Source of the DNA: Oryza sativa Japonica Group
Lineage: Eukaryota; Streptophyta; Magnoliopsida; Poales; Poaceae
DNA: 64,000 nt
Direction: 5' to 3'
Assembly (NCBI RefSeq): GCF_034140825.1
Contig: NC_089035.1
Coordinates: 30,559,001 to 30,623,000, forward strand
Made by a program: the position numbers and the translations under genes. This document shows, piece by piece, positions 24,175-36,300 of the stretch. The notes beneath the pieces were generated by a model. That model saw only the letters and a program-made list of their open reading frames with translations. It did not search any database and was not told where the DNA came from. The number at the start of each line of letters is the position of its first letter. Positions within the stretch are counted from its first letter, which is position 1.

Positions 24175-24558
24175 TAGATAGATAGACGGTATATTTTGGA
24201 AGTACTTTTTCTTTTTTTGGTGAGAAGTCTATGCGTATAAATTTGATGCATGTGACAAAAATCATTCCCATAGCTTATCTTCGAATACACTACATATACA
24301 ACGGCACCTATATATACATGGACAATTAATTAACCCTCGACGGATAATTGCAACCGGCCGGGCATATCCACATCTGCATCTAGCTCACTACATGCAACCA
24401 TGCATGCATGCAAAGGGAGAAAAGAAGAAGAAGAAATGGAAAGAAACGGGGCGGATTTATCTTCAGAGCTCGATCGGAGAGTTCAACTCTATCTCGCTAG
24501 CGACAGAATGATTTGGTCTTCCGTATTTCTGGCCTCCTGGGCTCTGTCTAACTAAATA

Positions 24559-24793
24559 CTCCCTCCGTTTCAAAATGTTTAACACCGTTGACTTTTTAAA
24601 TACATGTTTGACCGTTCGTCTTATTAAAAAAATTTGTGAAATATGTAAAACTATATGTGCACATAAAAGTATATTTAACAATGAATCAAATGATATGAAA
24701 AGAATAAATAATTACTTAAAATTTTTAAATAAGACGAATGATCAAACACATACTAAAAAGTTAACGGTGTCAAATATTTTGAAAAGGTGGGAG
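24559..24793. mobile_element. Stowaway MITE
   Basis: Left CTCCCTCCGTTTCAAAATG and right CAAATATTTTGAAAAGGTGG then GAG, with TA at 24557-24558 and 24794-24795. 235 bp, same length as the copies at 8971 and 56552. Confidence 0.92.
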
Positions 24794-24795
24794 TA

Positions 24796-25840
24796 AGCAG
24801 CAAGCATGCATGATAAAAACGATATGCATTTGATCCTGATCGAAGCGGCGCGGAAACTTGTACAACCGCACGGAATTGTGTCACATGCCACCGTTCATCT
24901 TACGTGCATTGTATATGGATCGATCGAGAGAACCACCGAACTACTCGCAGCCGCGCGCGCCCCTGCCGGGCCGGCCCGGGCCCGTACGTCCCCACGTCGC
25001 CACCGTCGTCATTTTCTTTCGCCTAACGCGTAAAAGCTTTTACATGTCGATATAATTAAGTCATCGTCATCTTCCCGATGATCGATTAATTTAATTCCTT
25101 CCTACCACGCGTCCATAAGCCTACATCCCTTTTATGGGTTACTTTGGATGATTAGCCGTACGTGAAACGAACTATAAACGTAATTAGGCTCAGATCTAAA
25201 CTCCTACTTCCTACGTGTTTTTCATTAGCACGTTTCCAAACTGTTAAACCATGTTTTTTTAAAAAAATATTATGTAAAAGCTCCTTTAAAAATTCAAATG
25301 AACCTAATTTTCAAGTTTATAATAATTAATAATTAATTAATTATGTGTTAATTGCTTGCTCCAGTTTCCGTGCCTCTTGAAAGTTCAATTCCTATGCAAA
25401 CAAACGAATGCTTAGGCCCAAACTACAACTTTCTCGTTTTCTATTAGTATGTTTTCCAAACAGTAAAATGGTACTTTTAAAAAAAATTCTATATAAAAGT
25501 TATTTAAAAATATTTAAATAAATCTATTTTAATTTTTATAATAATTAATATTTAATTAATTATATGCTAATGAGCCTTCTCGTTTTAAGTGCGTTGAAAA
25601 TTTTTCTCTCACCAAGGAGATCGAACGGTGCCTTAGGATATGAGTAATTGAATATTTATAATTAAAAAAAATATGAAAATAGATTTCTTTAGTTTTTCTA
25701 AAATAAATTATATATAGAAAAGTTTTCGTACAAAATATAATATAATGTTTAGCAGTTTAAAATATGCTAACAAAAATCAAGAAATGAGCCAATCCAAAAC
25801 GTAATTTAGAATGGCCCGTAGCCTCTCCTTGTTGATCGCC
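24796..25840. other. Upstream region of the SULTR gene, no gene seen
   Basis: A GC-rich patch at 24940-25020 is followed by AT-rich sequence (25130-25800) with several short decayed repeat words (TAATTAATTAATTATGTG, CAAACTGTTAAACCATG). No ORF supports a gene. This is the distal promoter of the transporter. Confidence 0.5.
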
Positions 25841-26239
25841 TATATAAACCGCGCCATGCGCCCCGCTTCTGAGCACACGCTGCACGTAATCGCGAACGCG
25901 CGACATGTACGCACAGCCACCGCCATTCGGTGCTCGCGCGTAATACTTAATTAACCCTCACACTACTGTAGCCACTGCTCGCTCTGCACTCTCTCTCTGT
26001 CTGCATGCAAAGCCATAATTAGGAGCCAATGAAATAGCAGTCACCGAGTCGATCAGAGCAAAACGCTCTCGACTCGATCGCGCGCGCGCGGTTGGCGGTT
26101 CCCTTCCTCCGCTCCGCTCCTCTCCATCATCGTCGTCTCTGTGTGTGTCTGTGTGTGTGTGTGTGTGTGGCAGTAGCAGCCAGATCTCGGCCCCGGCCCC
26201 GGCGGATCGAGAGACCGATCGCGTACCCCACCCATCCAC
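25841..26239 (+). promoter_or_regulatory. Core promoter and 5' leader of the SULTR gene
   Basis: TATATAAA at 25841-25848 is a good TATA box, so transcription should start near 25870-25880, giving a leader of about 360 nt if unspliced. The leader contains three short upstream ORFs (25905-25943, 26005-26022, 26029-26037) and a TG microsatellite (about 26138-26169) before the ATG at 26240. In rice, OsSULTR3;6 is known to be switched on by the Xanthomonas TAL effector Tal2g through its promoter; I do not recall the binding site well enough to mark it. Confidence 0.65.
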
Positions 26240-29200
26240 ATGGGGACGGAGGCCGGCGACGTCGACGGCCGCAACCACCGGCCCGGCCGCGGGTCGTCCG
26301 CGTCGTCGCGCCACCTGCACGGCGTGGGAGGCGCCTCGGCGGCGGAGGTGAACCTGTCCGGGCGCCGCCCGTTCGCGGAGAAGCTGTGGTCGGACCTCGC
26401 GGAGACGTTCTTCCCCGACGACCCGTTCCGCGGGTTCGGCGCGCTGCCCCCGGCCAGGCGCGCGTGGTGCGCGGTCAAGTACTTCGTCCCGGCGCTGGAC
26501 TGGGTCCCGCGCTACGGCCTCGACAAGTTCAAGTTCGACCTCCTCGCCGGCATCACCATCGCCAGCCTCGCCATCCCGCAGGGCATCAGCTACGCCCGCC
26601 TCGCCAACCTCCCTCCAATCATCGGCCTCTGTACGTGTACTGCGCGCTCGGATTTATTACTAATGCGTTTCTGTATGCGCACGCACACCCGATGAATTAA
26701 TTGGTTTTTTTTTTTGGGGTTGCCAGATTCGAGCTTCGTGCCGCCGTTGATGTACGCGGTGTTCGGGAGCTCCAACAACCTGGCGGTGGGGACGGTGGCG
26801 GCGGCGTCGCTGCTGCTGGCGTCCATCATCGAGACGGAGGTGGCGGCGGACGAGAACCCGCAGCTGTACCTGCAGCTCTTCTACACCGCCGCCTTCTTCA
26901 CCGGCCTCTTCCAGACCGCGCTAGGCGTCTTTAGGTAAAAATAAAAAAAATTAAAATCAAACCCCAAACTAATCGCACTTCCATCATCTCTCTTCACTAA
27001 TTCATCACTCGTTAACCCGGCCTGACGTTTTTAATTAACCTGTTATTACTATTACGTTACACTTGGCCTGTGAAGGTTAGGGCTAATAGTGGATTTCCTC
27101 TCGCGGTCGACGATCACCGGGTTCATGGGCGGCACGGCGATGATCATCATACTGCAGCAGTTCAAGGGCCTCCTGGGGATGAAGCACTTCACCACCAAGA
27201 CAGACATCATCTCCGTCCTGCACTCCACCTACCATTACCGGCACGAGGTGCAATGCGAATTACCAGTTCAATTTCATCACGTAATTTAAATCTCTCCGTG
27301 ATTAGTACTAGTAATGACTTCACTAAGACCTATTTTTTTAAAAAAAATAAACAAAAAACAATTCACTTCACTAGTAGGAGGAAATAAAGAAAAGTTGGGT
27401 CGTTCTTTTGCTTCTCCATACTTCTACTTCTCCCGTGTTTTCTGGACGTATTTTTGGAGTTTTTTCTTAAGAATTTTAACGGCGATTGTTCCTCGCTGTC
27501 CTGGATGTGTAACCGCTATAAATAGCATGCAGCCGCACGTTTCGAGAGGGATAAACTGCGAAGTAGTTGAGTATTTCCGAATTCCGAGGGTGTTGTTGTA
27601 ACCTCTCCTGTAAACTTCTCCGAGAAATAACCGCGACTAGCGTAAGGAATCTCGACTGGATTGCAGCTAGGACTTTCTCGATTAGTATATCGGCTGGATT
27701 CGTGTCGAGTCGTTAACAACTTCAGATCAAAACAAGGTTTGCATCGATGATGCGTACGTGCAAACAAACAATAATACTATTTGGGTGTCGCTGGATCTTG
27801 TCTTTTTAAGAAAAGACCAATCATTGTTGGGCCTACAGTTTGTGCGCTGGACCGGTTGCGTGCACCGAGGAAATGCTCGGGATTGTTTTTGACGGGAAAC
27901 TATTTAAAATCTATCTCAAGGGTCGTCCTTTTCATCTATTTAGGCATTGTTTAGTTTGCGAGATAAAAAGTTTTGGCGTGTCATATCGGATATACGGACA
28001 TATATTTAAAGTATCTTTTTTTGGCGTGTCATATTGGATATACGGACACACATTTAAAATATTAAATATAGATTAATAACAAAACAAATTACATATTTCG
28101 CCTGAAAACTGCGAGATGAAGTTATTAAGCCTAATTAATCCATCGTTAGTAAATGTTTACTGTAGCACCATATTGTCAAATCATGGAGCAATTAGACTTA
28201 AAATATTCATATCACATTTTGCACGCAATCTGTATAATTATTTTTTTTATACTAGAAAAAATACCCGTGCGTTGCAACGGGTGAATTCTATTTTAATCTT
28301 ATTATTATTATATGGTTTAGTTAAGATGAAATTCACTGTGAGAGTTCACTTGGATATATATATTTTTATAAAATCATGAGTTGCAGTTAGGAGTCCGATC
28401 ATCTCAAGTTAGCATGCAAGTTTTTTTAAAAAAAACAGAATTTTTATATAATTTCTTATGTATTATCAAAAGTGAACGATTTTAAAAACCGACTCAAATA
28501 AGGATATGTATTAACAAAAGCAAACGAACTTAAAAACCGACTCATACACGGATGACGTATCAAAATACCAGCAAAAACATCTTTAATTTTTATAATAGTA
28601 GAGATTTAATACTCCATGCATATGTCGAAACATTCGATCTGATAGTGTAAAAAGTTTTTGTTGGAGAACTAAATAGTGCCTTACATGTCACTTAAATAAT
28701 TATATTTTTTTATAAATTTAATAAGATACATTAATATATGATAGATCAATCCACAATTAAACTTTAATTTCTACATGTTTTGTTAGTATATGTTAACTAG
28801 CTGTAGTTTAATTTATTTTTTTAACTTGTAGAAGTTGAATTTTAAATTATATATTTATTAAGTGATATATCGCATGTTAATCCACTCTCTTTCTGTTGTA
28901 CAGCCCGTAGCTTTCTGAAGATTTTTTTTACCAGCATTATATGGCCAGTACATTGGTAATACTGGTACATGCCATGTTGACCTTGGTCAATGTCATGTGA
29001 GGAATGGTACATGCCATTGCGATTTTTCAGAAACACCAGACGTGTAGCACACTAGCATATGTTCCTTTTTTTTTCTTTGTAATCGCGGGTAAATGATTTC
29101 AGAGTGGAAAAATTGCAGGAATAAGATTCTGAACTGAACCTTTTGTTTATGTTTTTTTTTAACTCTGCAGTGGAAATGGCAGAGTGCAGTTCTCGGCATA

Positions 29201-31599
29201 TGCTTCCTCTTGTTCTTGATGTCGAGTAAGCACCTGGTAAGTGGGGGAATCAGGAGACTGATGAATCTAGCCAAACAACTGTACCCATACGCTAAGCTAC
29301 TGCTTCTTTATAGAATGACCGTTTTATATTCATATAAGTTTTGTTTCTCCAAAACTTCAGAGAAAGAAACTGCCAAAGTTGTTCTGGGTGTCGGCCATTG
29401 CGCCATTCATGGTTGTCGTCATCGGAGGCATCTTCGCTTTCCTTGTCAAGGGTGACGAGCATGGAATTCCGATAGTAAGTCAGTCGTCCATGCCAAGACG
29501 ATTCAAGCTTCAGAGAAACATCAATATTTTTTTTTCTGTTTTCCTGACAACATGCGCTAAAACGCTGCTTAACTTGGGACAGGTCGGTAACCTGAATAAA
29601 GGGATCAATCCCCTGTCCATTGCGCAGCTAACGTTCCAGTCCAGGCACATGAAGACGGCAGTGAAAGCTGGTCTCTTGTCTGGGATCCTAGCACTGGCAG
29701 TACGAACATGATCTTGACTCAAACTCCCTCATCAATCACTTAAACTTTACACTCTAATTCACCGGAGTTTCTGATCGGCGGCCATCGATGCTTCTCCAGG
29801 AAGGAATAGCCGTCGGCCGAAGCTTGGCGATGGTCAAGAACGAGCAGATCGACGGCAACAAGGAGATGATCGCGTTTGGTATCATGAACATCGCCGGTTC
29901 TTTCACCTCCTGCTACCTCACGACAGGTATAAATCTTGGCCTCTGCGACCTTTGTTCAGAAAACCAGAACCATGATACATTTTGCAACATTTTGTCTGAC
30001 GATGTGCTGCTTGTTTCAGGGCCGTTCTCAAAGTCGGCGGTGAACTTCCACGCCGGGTGCAAGACGCCGATGTCGAACGTGGTGATGTCGGTGTGCATCA
30101 TGCTGGTGCTGCTGTTCCTGGCACCCCTCTTCAAGTACACCCCGCTGGTGGCGCTCTCCTCCATCATCGTCGTCGCCATGATCGGGCTCGTCAAGGTCAA
30201 GGAGTTCTGCCACCTCTACAAGGTCGACAAGTTCGACTTCTGCATCTGCATGGTCGCCTTCCTCGGCGTCGTCTTCTTCACCATGGTCGCAGGCCTCAGC
30301 GCATCCGTGAGCATCGCCAACTTAAACCTTGATTAGATACTACTCCGTAGCACATTTCTCTGCACGATGCTGATGTGCTCCCCTTGGCTGTGCATTTTTG
30401 CAGGTAGGCTTGTCAGTTGTCAGGGCGTTGCTGTACGTGGCCAGGCCTGCCACCTGCAAGCTCGGGAACATAGCAGGGAGCGAGACCTTCCGCGACGTGA
30501 AGCAATACCCCCAAGCGAAGAGCATCCCTGGCATCCTCGTCTTGCAGCTCGGCTCTCCCATCTACTTCGTCAATGCGGGTTACCTGCGAGAAAGGTGACA
30601 GCAATGCAGGACGCTGAAGATCATCGCTGATCATTTTTTTTCTCTCTCGATTGGATGCTAATTTAACTTACCCTGCCTTGCAGGATTTTGAGATGGGTGG
30701 AAGATGAGGATAACCTGTGCAAGAGCGTCGGGCACGATCTGCAATACTTGGTTCTTGATCTTGGTGGTATGACTGTCTGAATCTTCGCCCTCTTCCATTT
30801 CAGCGTAGCGACTCTCATCCTAGAATTCAGGCCACTGATAAGTGATAACTAACTTGGCATATGTCTGAACATTGCAGGTGTCACTTCTGTCGACAACTCT
30901 GGAGTTGGGATGCTACTAGAAGTACACAAGAGCCTCGAACGAAGAGGGATCACGGTTAGCTATCTATCACGGGAAACTATTCTAATCCCTTGAGGAGATG
31001 TTCTCTCGTTTGCTTAAAAACCATCTAAACGGTTATGAAAAATTCTAGAAAAATTTGACAACATTCATATAACACATATATACAACTCCATAAAATCTTA
31101 AGTCCAAACTCAACTCACACGCCAAGATATAAAAAAGACAAAGTCAGCGTATGAATAGTAGCGTACTGTTTATATCTAAATTTGTCTTTTTTGTTTCTCG
31201 ATGTGTAAATCGAATTTGAACTTGAATTTTGGTGGACTAGTAGGTATCATTGTACTCTATATTGTCAATTTTTTTTAGAAATTTTCATAACTATTTGCAT
31301 CGAATTTAGAAGAAAAAGGTATACGAGGGGATATCCTCGAGGGGATATCACAGCTCATCACTCACTCTGAAGTCTGAAACTTAACCGCAGAATTTGATCT
31401 GTTTTTCACATGCTTAATTTGGTCATTGCAGATAGCTCTGACGAATCCGAGGCTAGAGGTAACAGAGAAGCTGGTGCTGTCTGGATACGTCAGGGACATC
31501 TTAGGGGATGAGTGGGTCTTCCTGACGGTCAAGGACGCCATCACGGCGTGTCGATACGCGCTGCAGATATCCAGAAATAAGGGAGAAGACGAAGTATAG
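26240..31599 (+). CDS. OsSULTR3;6: Group-3 sulfate-transporter family membrane protein (SLC26/SulP with STAS domain)
   Basis: Twelve coding exons, all in phase: 26240-26630, 26727-26934, 27076-27247, 29171-29236, 29361-29474, 29583-29699, 29800-29926, 30020-30306, 30404-30594, 30684-30766, 30878-30954, 31432-31599 (666 aa). A cytosolic N-terminus ends at about residue 98, then the SulP membrane core starts with FDLLAGITIASLAIPQG and continues through GLYSSFVPPLMYAVFG and FMGGTAMIIILQQFKG. The STAS domain occupies about 514-650. SULTR group-3 members are proton-coupled anion carriers; several move phosphate or serve plastids rather than the plasma membrane, so the substrate is open. Oddity: the STAS loop reads SVDNSG (Asn592) where relatives usually have a DTSG phosphosite. 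Intron 3 (1.9 kb) and intron 11 hold MITEs. The symbol rests on remembered synteny with RZFP34. Confidence 0.93.
27943..28680. mobile_element. Tourist-like (PIF/Harbinger) MITE in SULTR intron 3, interrupted by another repeat
   Basis: Left end GGCATTGTTTAGTTT and right end AACTAAATAGTGCC are inverted and flanked by TTA (27940-27942 and 28681-28683). Its core (CCTAATTAATCCATCGTTAG, TTTACTGTAGCACC) is the usual rice MITE core. The element is about twice its expected size because a second repeat (about 28249-28607) is inserted in it. A partial duplication of GGCGTGTCATATTGGATATA occurs near 27975 and 28023. Confidence 0.75.
28249..28607. mobile_element. Nested grass repeat with CCCGTGCGTTGCAACGGG palindrome
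   Basis: Starts ACTAGAAAAAATACCCGTG followed by CGTTGCAACGGG and ends TATAATAGTAGAGAT. This terminal pair is very common in grass genomes. It splits the surrounding MITE, so it arrived later. I cannot name its superfamily with certainty. Confidence 0.6.
28684..28885. mobile_element. Decayed MITE related to the element at 17802
   Basis: Shares the CTTGTAGAAGTTGAATTT and AAGTGATATATCGCATGTTAAT words with the elements at 17802 and 45585. The ends are eroded. Confidence 0.5.
30988..31348. mobile_element. MITE in SULTR intron 11 (GAGGGGATATCC-type end)
   Basis: Begins near GAGGAGATGTTCTCTCG and ends ACGAGGGGATATCCTCG; the inner arms AAACCATCTAAACGG / ATAACTATTTGCATCGAAT and TTGACAACATTCATATA / GTATCATTGTACTC pair loosely. 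It resembles the elements at 17802 and 45585. It lies between two coding exons without touching splice sites. Confidence 0.6.
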
Positions 31600-32604
31600 G
31601 GAGCTCTTTCTTGCGTAGAGCTGTTTAGAAATTATAGGTGTAGACACTTGGGCAATGGGCAGGCAAGGCAAGCAGGACGAAATGCTCCACTATCAAAGGG
31701 TATGAGGAAGATTCAGAAAGTACCACGAGCTAGTAACAGTTTATTCAGTCGCATGGATTAAGTAGTACTTGCTAGATGCTTTGGATTGTTGGTCGATCTC
31801 TGCATGTTCTGAATTGTGGAGTATCATGGTAATTTCAGGTATTTGTTGATTAGGGGCAATGGGGAATATAGTGAGGAGGATGGAACCAGTGTTCGTGTAT
31901 AGACTAGTTTATATTCTGGGTTTACAGAGAAGTTCATAGATTTGCATGTATCAGGCCTTCAGGGTTGCATTGCTCAATTCAGGGTGAAAGGCTTGTTCAC
32001 TACTTGAACTGCTAGAATAATAAATTATTTAGATCAATTTTCTTGATTACTGTATGAGCATCCTCCTCCCTCAACAAACATAAATGAGAACTATCGAAAG
32101 GAAATAGACATGACACTGCACCGAATTATTTCATTTTTAAAAAAGAGAAACACACATACTGACAGGAACAATTCTGTTGTCTCTGCCGCTGTTCGTGGAA
32201 GGCGTTCTGTGTTAGTAGTACTGAATTATTATTATTATTTTTTGTCCAATACTTGTAGCGGCTGAAATTTACAAGCTCTGGCATTTCAAATGATCCTAGA
32301 TCCAAGTATTACTAGATGAAATGTCACACAACTGATCAGCGGCTTAAGACGCTCTGTACGATCAAGTCTGAATTGTTCATGGTATGATTACTCCAGGATA
32401 AAATGATTGAACCCTTGCATTCCGAGAGATCCTCGCTTCCAGTACCGCTCAAGAGTCAAGAAATTCGCCTTCATGGCCGTGATCAATTTTTTTTAGATGG
32501 ACACTAGTGACCATTCCGTTGCTTGGCTGAGACGCCGAGTCATATGTCAAGATAGTACTGTAGTCTGCAGGTGATTGAAACCATCTGTAATACAATAACG
32601 GTAA
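31600..32604. other. SULTR 3' UTR and spacer
   Basis: The 3' UTR probably extends to about 32,040 (AATAATAAATTATT near 32,020). The rest is spacer without a recognised feature. Confidence 0.5.
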
Positions 32605-32891
32605 GCACGTGTGAAGGAGAGAAGAGAAAAGAGAGAATGAAAACAGGCTACATATTTATAGCACGGATTTCAATAATTATGCACGTGTGAAGGAGAGAAG
32701 AGAAAAGAGAGAATAAAACGGGCTACATATTCGTAGCACGGATTCAATACATTATATGTGTATAAGAGATGGGACCATATATTAATAGTGTAGTATATAC
32801 TTATAGATAACTGTTGTATCAATGAACTATTAGATTGGCTATAAATAAATTGGAGCTAGTAGTTAGCTATACCACTCCGTTAAGCTTGCTC
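32605..32891. mobile_element. Tourist-like MITE, GAGCAAGTTTAA family (copy 3), with internal 76-bp duplication
   Basis: Right end TTAAGCTTGCTC (to 32891) followed by TAA. The inner word GTGAAGGAGAGAAGAGAAAAG occurs twice, at about 32610 and 32686, because a 76-bp unit (32605-32680) is repeated directly after itself with small differences. The left terminus is lost or altered. Confidence 0.65.
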
Positions 32892-33315
32892 TAAGACTGC
32901 CAAAACATGAGAAGCAGCAGAAAAAAAAGAACAAAAAAGAAAAACACGCTACTATAAGAGCATATACTGGATAATTCGATGACATGTGGGACCATGAAAA
33001 TCCACCTGAAATTGGACCGGTGGCCCCACTTGTCGGCGTCTCGACTTCCCAGCATTTGAACGATCCAATGGTTTTTGGCGTCATTGGCGTAGCTAATGAT
33101 TCCAAGTTTCCAACCCCTTCTCTTTTCCCCCCAAAGGAGCTGATCAATCAGCTGGAAAGCAAAAAGGTGGTTAATCGAGCCAATGCGCGGAGGCGGAACA
33201 GCAACGCGAGCCCGAGAAGCCTCTCGAACCTTCTAGATTCCCCCAAACCCTAAGCTTAAACCCTAGCGTCCTCTCCCGATTGTTCGCCCCCGCGGCATCT
33301 CGATCGACGGCGCCC

Positions 33316-36300
33316 ATGGCCGAGAAGGAGGAGGCGGAGGAGGAGGTGGAGGATGAGGAGGAGTACGAGAGCGACCTCGACGACGCGCCCCTACCGGCGG
33401 TGAGGCGACGCGCCGCGGCGAGCGACGACGAGGAGGGCGGCGGCGCGTCGGGTTCATCGGCGCCGTGGAGCGTGGCGGGGTCGGACCTCGACTCCTACTC
33501 CGACTCCGACGGGCAGGGCGCCGCGGAGATGTACGACGACGAGGAGGAGGGGTCCGAGGAACGCGATGAGTTGGAGGCGGGAGGTGGTGGTGGTGGTGGT
33601 GGTGGTGGTGGTGGTGTTGGGGGAGGAGAGGCACTTGAGGACGAGGGGAAGTGCGCCGACGAAGAAGCGCTTGAGGACGAGGGGAGGTACGGCGACGAGG
33701 AAGCGGATGGCGTGGTCGCGGCACTTGGGGACGAGGGTAAGTGCGACGGTGAGGAGGCGGAGGTGGAAGCCGCGGTGGAAGGAGCGGAGGTGGTGAACAA
33801 GGAGGGCGAGGCCCAGGCCGTACCAACGATAGGCGCCTTCTACATGCACGATGACCGTTTCCGTGACCCGGAGAATGGCAGGCACGGGAGCCAAAGGTTC
33901 TAGCTTCTTCATCCTTGATTCAATGACTCAATGTTCTATTTTTCCGTTGTTTATCCGGACATTAGTATAGTTCTGAGTGACAAACTGAAAATAGAGGTTA
34001 TAGCCACAACCTGTGCTTTAGATTCCTCATCTATTCACCCAGGATTGTTTTATCAATCAATTAACCCCATTGTGTGCAAAATTCCGACAGTTTCATATGT
34101 ATTATGTGCACTGGAATGACTGAATTATTCACTATGAGAGTGAAGATCGTATAATTTGGTGCGGCTAATAAGCATAGAAAATGCCAAAAGGGTATATTGT
34201 TTCAAACTGTCTAGCTGGAAGCCTGTAGCATGCATATTCCAATGTATTTTGTCTAAAGAGTTTGAACAGATAAATTGGTGTTTAGTTTCATTTGTTAGTT
34301 ATTGTCATCATTCACCAACTGGTTGGTAAGTGCATTTCCTGGGCAATGGCAATGGCAGCGCTTGACATGTGTTTCTTTTTCTATAAATTAGTTTCAACAA
34401 TATTCAGTTTGATCTGGACACGTTTATTTGCTGCCTAATGCATCCAATGATCATAATTCAGGAAAAATTTCGGTGGCCAAAAGTTATGGTATCCTAAAGA
34501 TGATAACGTATGGGCGCATGATAGGTTTTATGAGATGAATTCCCATCATGATAGGCTTTATGAGACGAACTCCCATAACTCTCCAAATGACAGTGTGAGT
34601 ACTATGCCTCTTTTTTTTTGAGAAACGAGGTACTATGCCATTGTCACTATGTCTTTTTTGTGTCTATTCTTATTGACAGTGCTGCTATGTTTGTATTGTT
34701 GTTTTTAGGGAAGGGGACCAAGAGGCTCTTTTAGAGCATGGGGTGGGGATAGAACACATCGTTATGATCATGGCTATCTTGAAAGAACTTTATCCCAATC
34801 TTACTATCATGATGATAGAGAAGAGTACAAGTATGTCCCAAAGGAACCACGTACTTTCTTTGCTACCACCAGGGACCACATTAGCTTTCTGAAAGAATCC
34901 AACAATATGTATGGCAGTGCCAATAACTACAAAAGAGTTCCAAGTAAATTTCACACTTACTATGATCATGGTGATACCAAGAATTTTGCCTATGTTCAAA
35001 GAGAATCACATACCTATTATGGCAATGCTAAAGATTTCACCAGTGCACACGATGGTTACAGGGGGGGAGTTTCTAACCCGTATGTATCTCATTGGAGGAG
35101 TGATCCAGAGATATGTTCAGGACAATATATTAGGTCAGCGAAAGTTCCATTTTTGCTCCTTTTACTCTGACTACCTAGCTGAATCTAACATTAAGCAATG
35201 TTGTTGTCTATGCTTCACTGTTGCAGATCTCAGAATGAAGAGGCTTCTTCCAATGCAGAAGGGGGAAAAGTATCCCTCTCAAACTCTGGGTTTCCAAACT
35301 GAAAAAAACTTTCCCATGAAGCAAACTTCTCCATCAAACTTGAATTCAGCTTCACCATCCTTTTACCATTCTAGATCATCTCATCAGGAACAACCTTTTA
35401 TTCAGAGAGGGAAAGCGCGAGCTGTGATGTTTAGTAAACTCTTCACATCCTCTGTCCGTATGGCTCATAATTCTCTGAAGCCACAATCGCGTCCTGTTTA
35501 TAGAGTGAAGGCTGTTGTTCCATCTGGTAGAGGGAACACTCTTGATTCTCTTAGCACAAATGCTATGGAGGAAATTGATAATCCTGGCTCAAATTTATCT
35601 GGATCAGCATCAGACAACTACATCCAATATTCAAAATCCAGTGATAAAGGAACAGGTTTGACCTTTCTTTTAGTGCACAAAGAGCATTTCTTGTTCAACA
35701 AATGGTCAAGCAATTGGCTCTTATGCACAGTCCTATAATGCAGTTTATCAGGAAAGGTCAATTCATCGACCATTTCAATCCACATCAAGGGTGTCTACTC
35801 TGGTGTTTTGTCCGAAACCTCTCAGTACCACCCAAATTCAATCTCATGTGACAAGTTCAAATGAAGATATTGAGACAAGTATGTCCCCTGGTTTAGTCAA
35901 TTCTTTAGTGTCATCTGCAGTGAAGACTGAGCTAAAAGAGGAGGTGGAGGGGCCCTCTTTTACTTATGATGAAGGTCATGTTCATGGTGTTACAGGAGCA
36001 AGGGGCCTTACACTCAGTGACAAAGGTTTTCACTCGATCCCCAGCATTACTTCCAAGTTTATGTTGTTAGCTAGGGTGCATCAACTCGACCTCCATCATT
36101 ATTTTAGATTCGTATTGTTTCACAGGGTAAGTCAGTTTAGTAATACAAAATGCAACATATAGTGGGATATGAAAAGAAGAAAAAGCTGTAAAGAAATCAA
36201 CCATGCAAAGTATCCTTGTTATTCACTGCAGATATTCTTTATGTAGCCATGCACTTCACCGAGGATGAAAAAATGGTTGATTTGATTTCATTGTTTGACT

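Noticed and set aside
26092-26700. Plus-strand ORF of 202 codons over SULTR exon 1
   Set aside because: Arg/Pro-rich frame-shifted shadow of the true exon; it runs through the splice site.
33263-33912. Three minus-strand ORFs opposite Barentsz exon 1, including a poly-His/Pro one
   Set aside because: Antisense reading of the GAG- and GGT-rich coding exon; no domain or splice partner.
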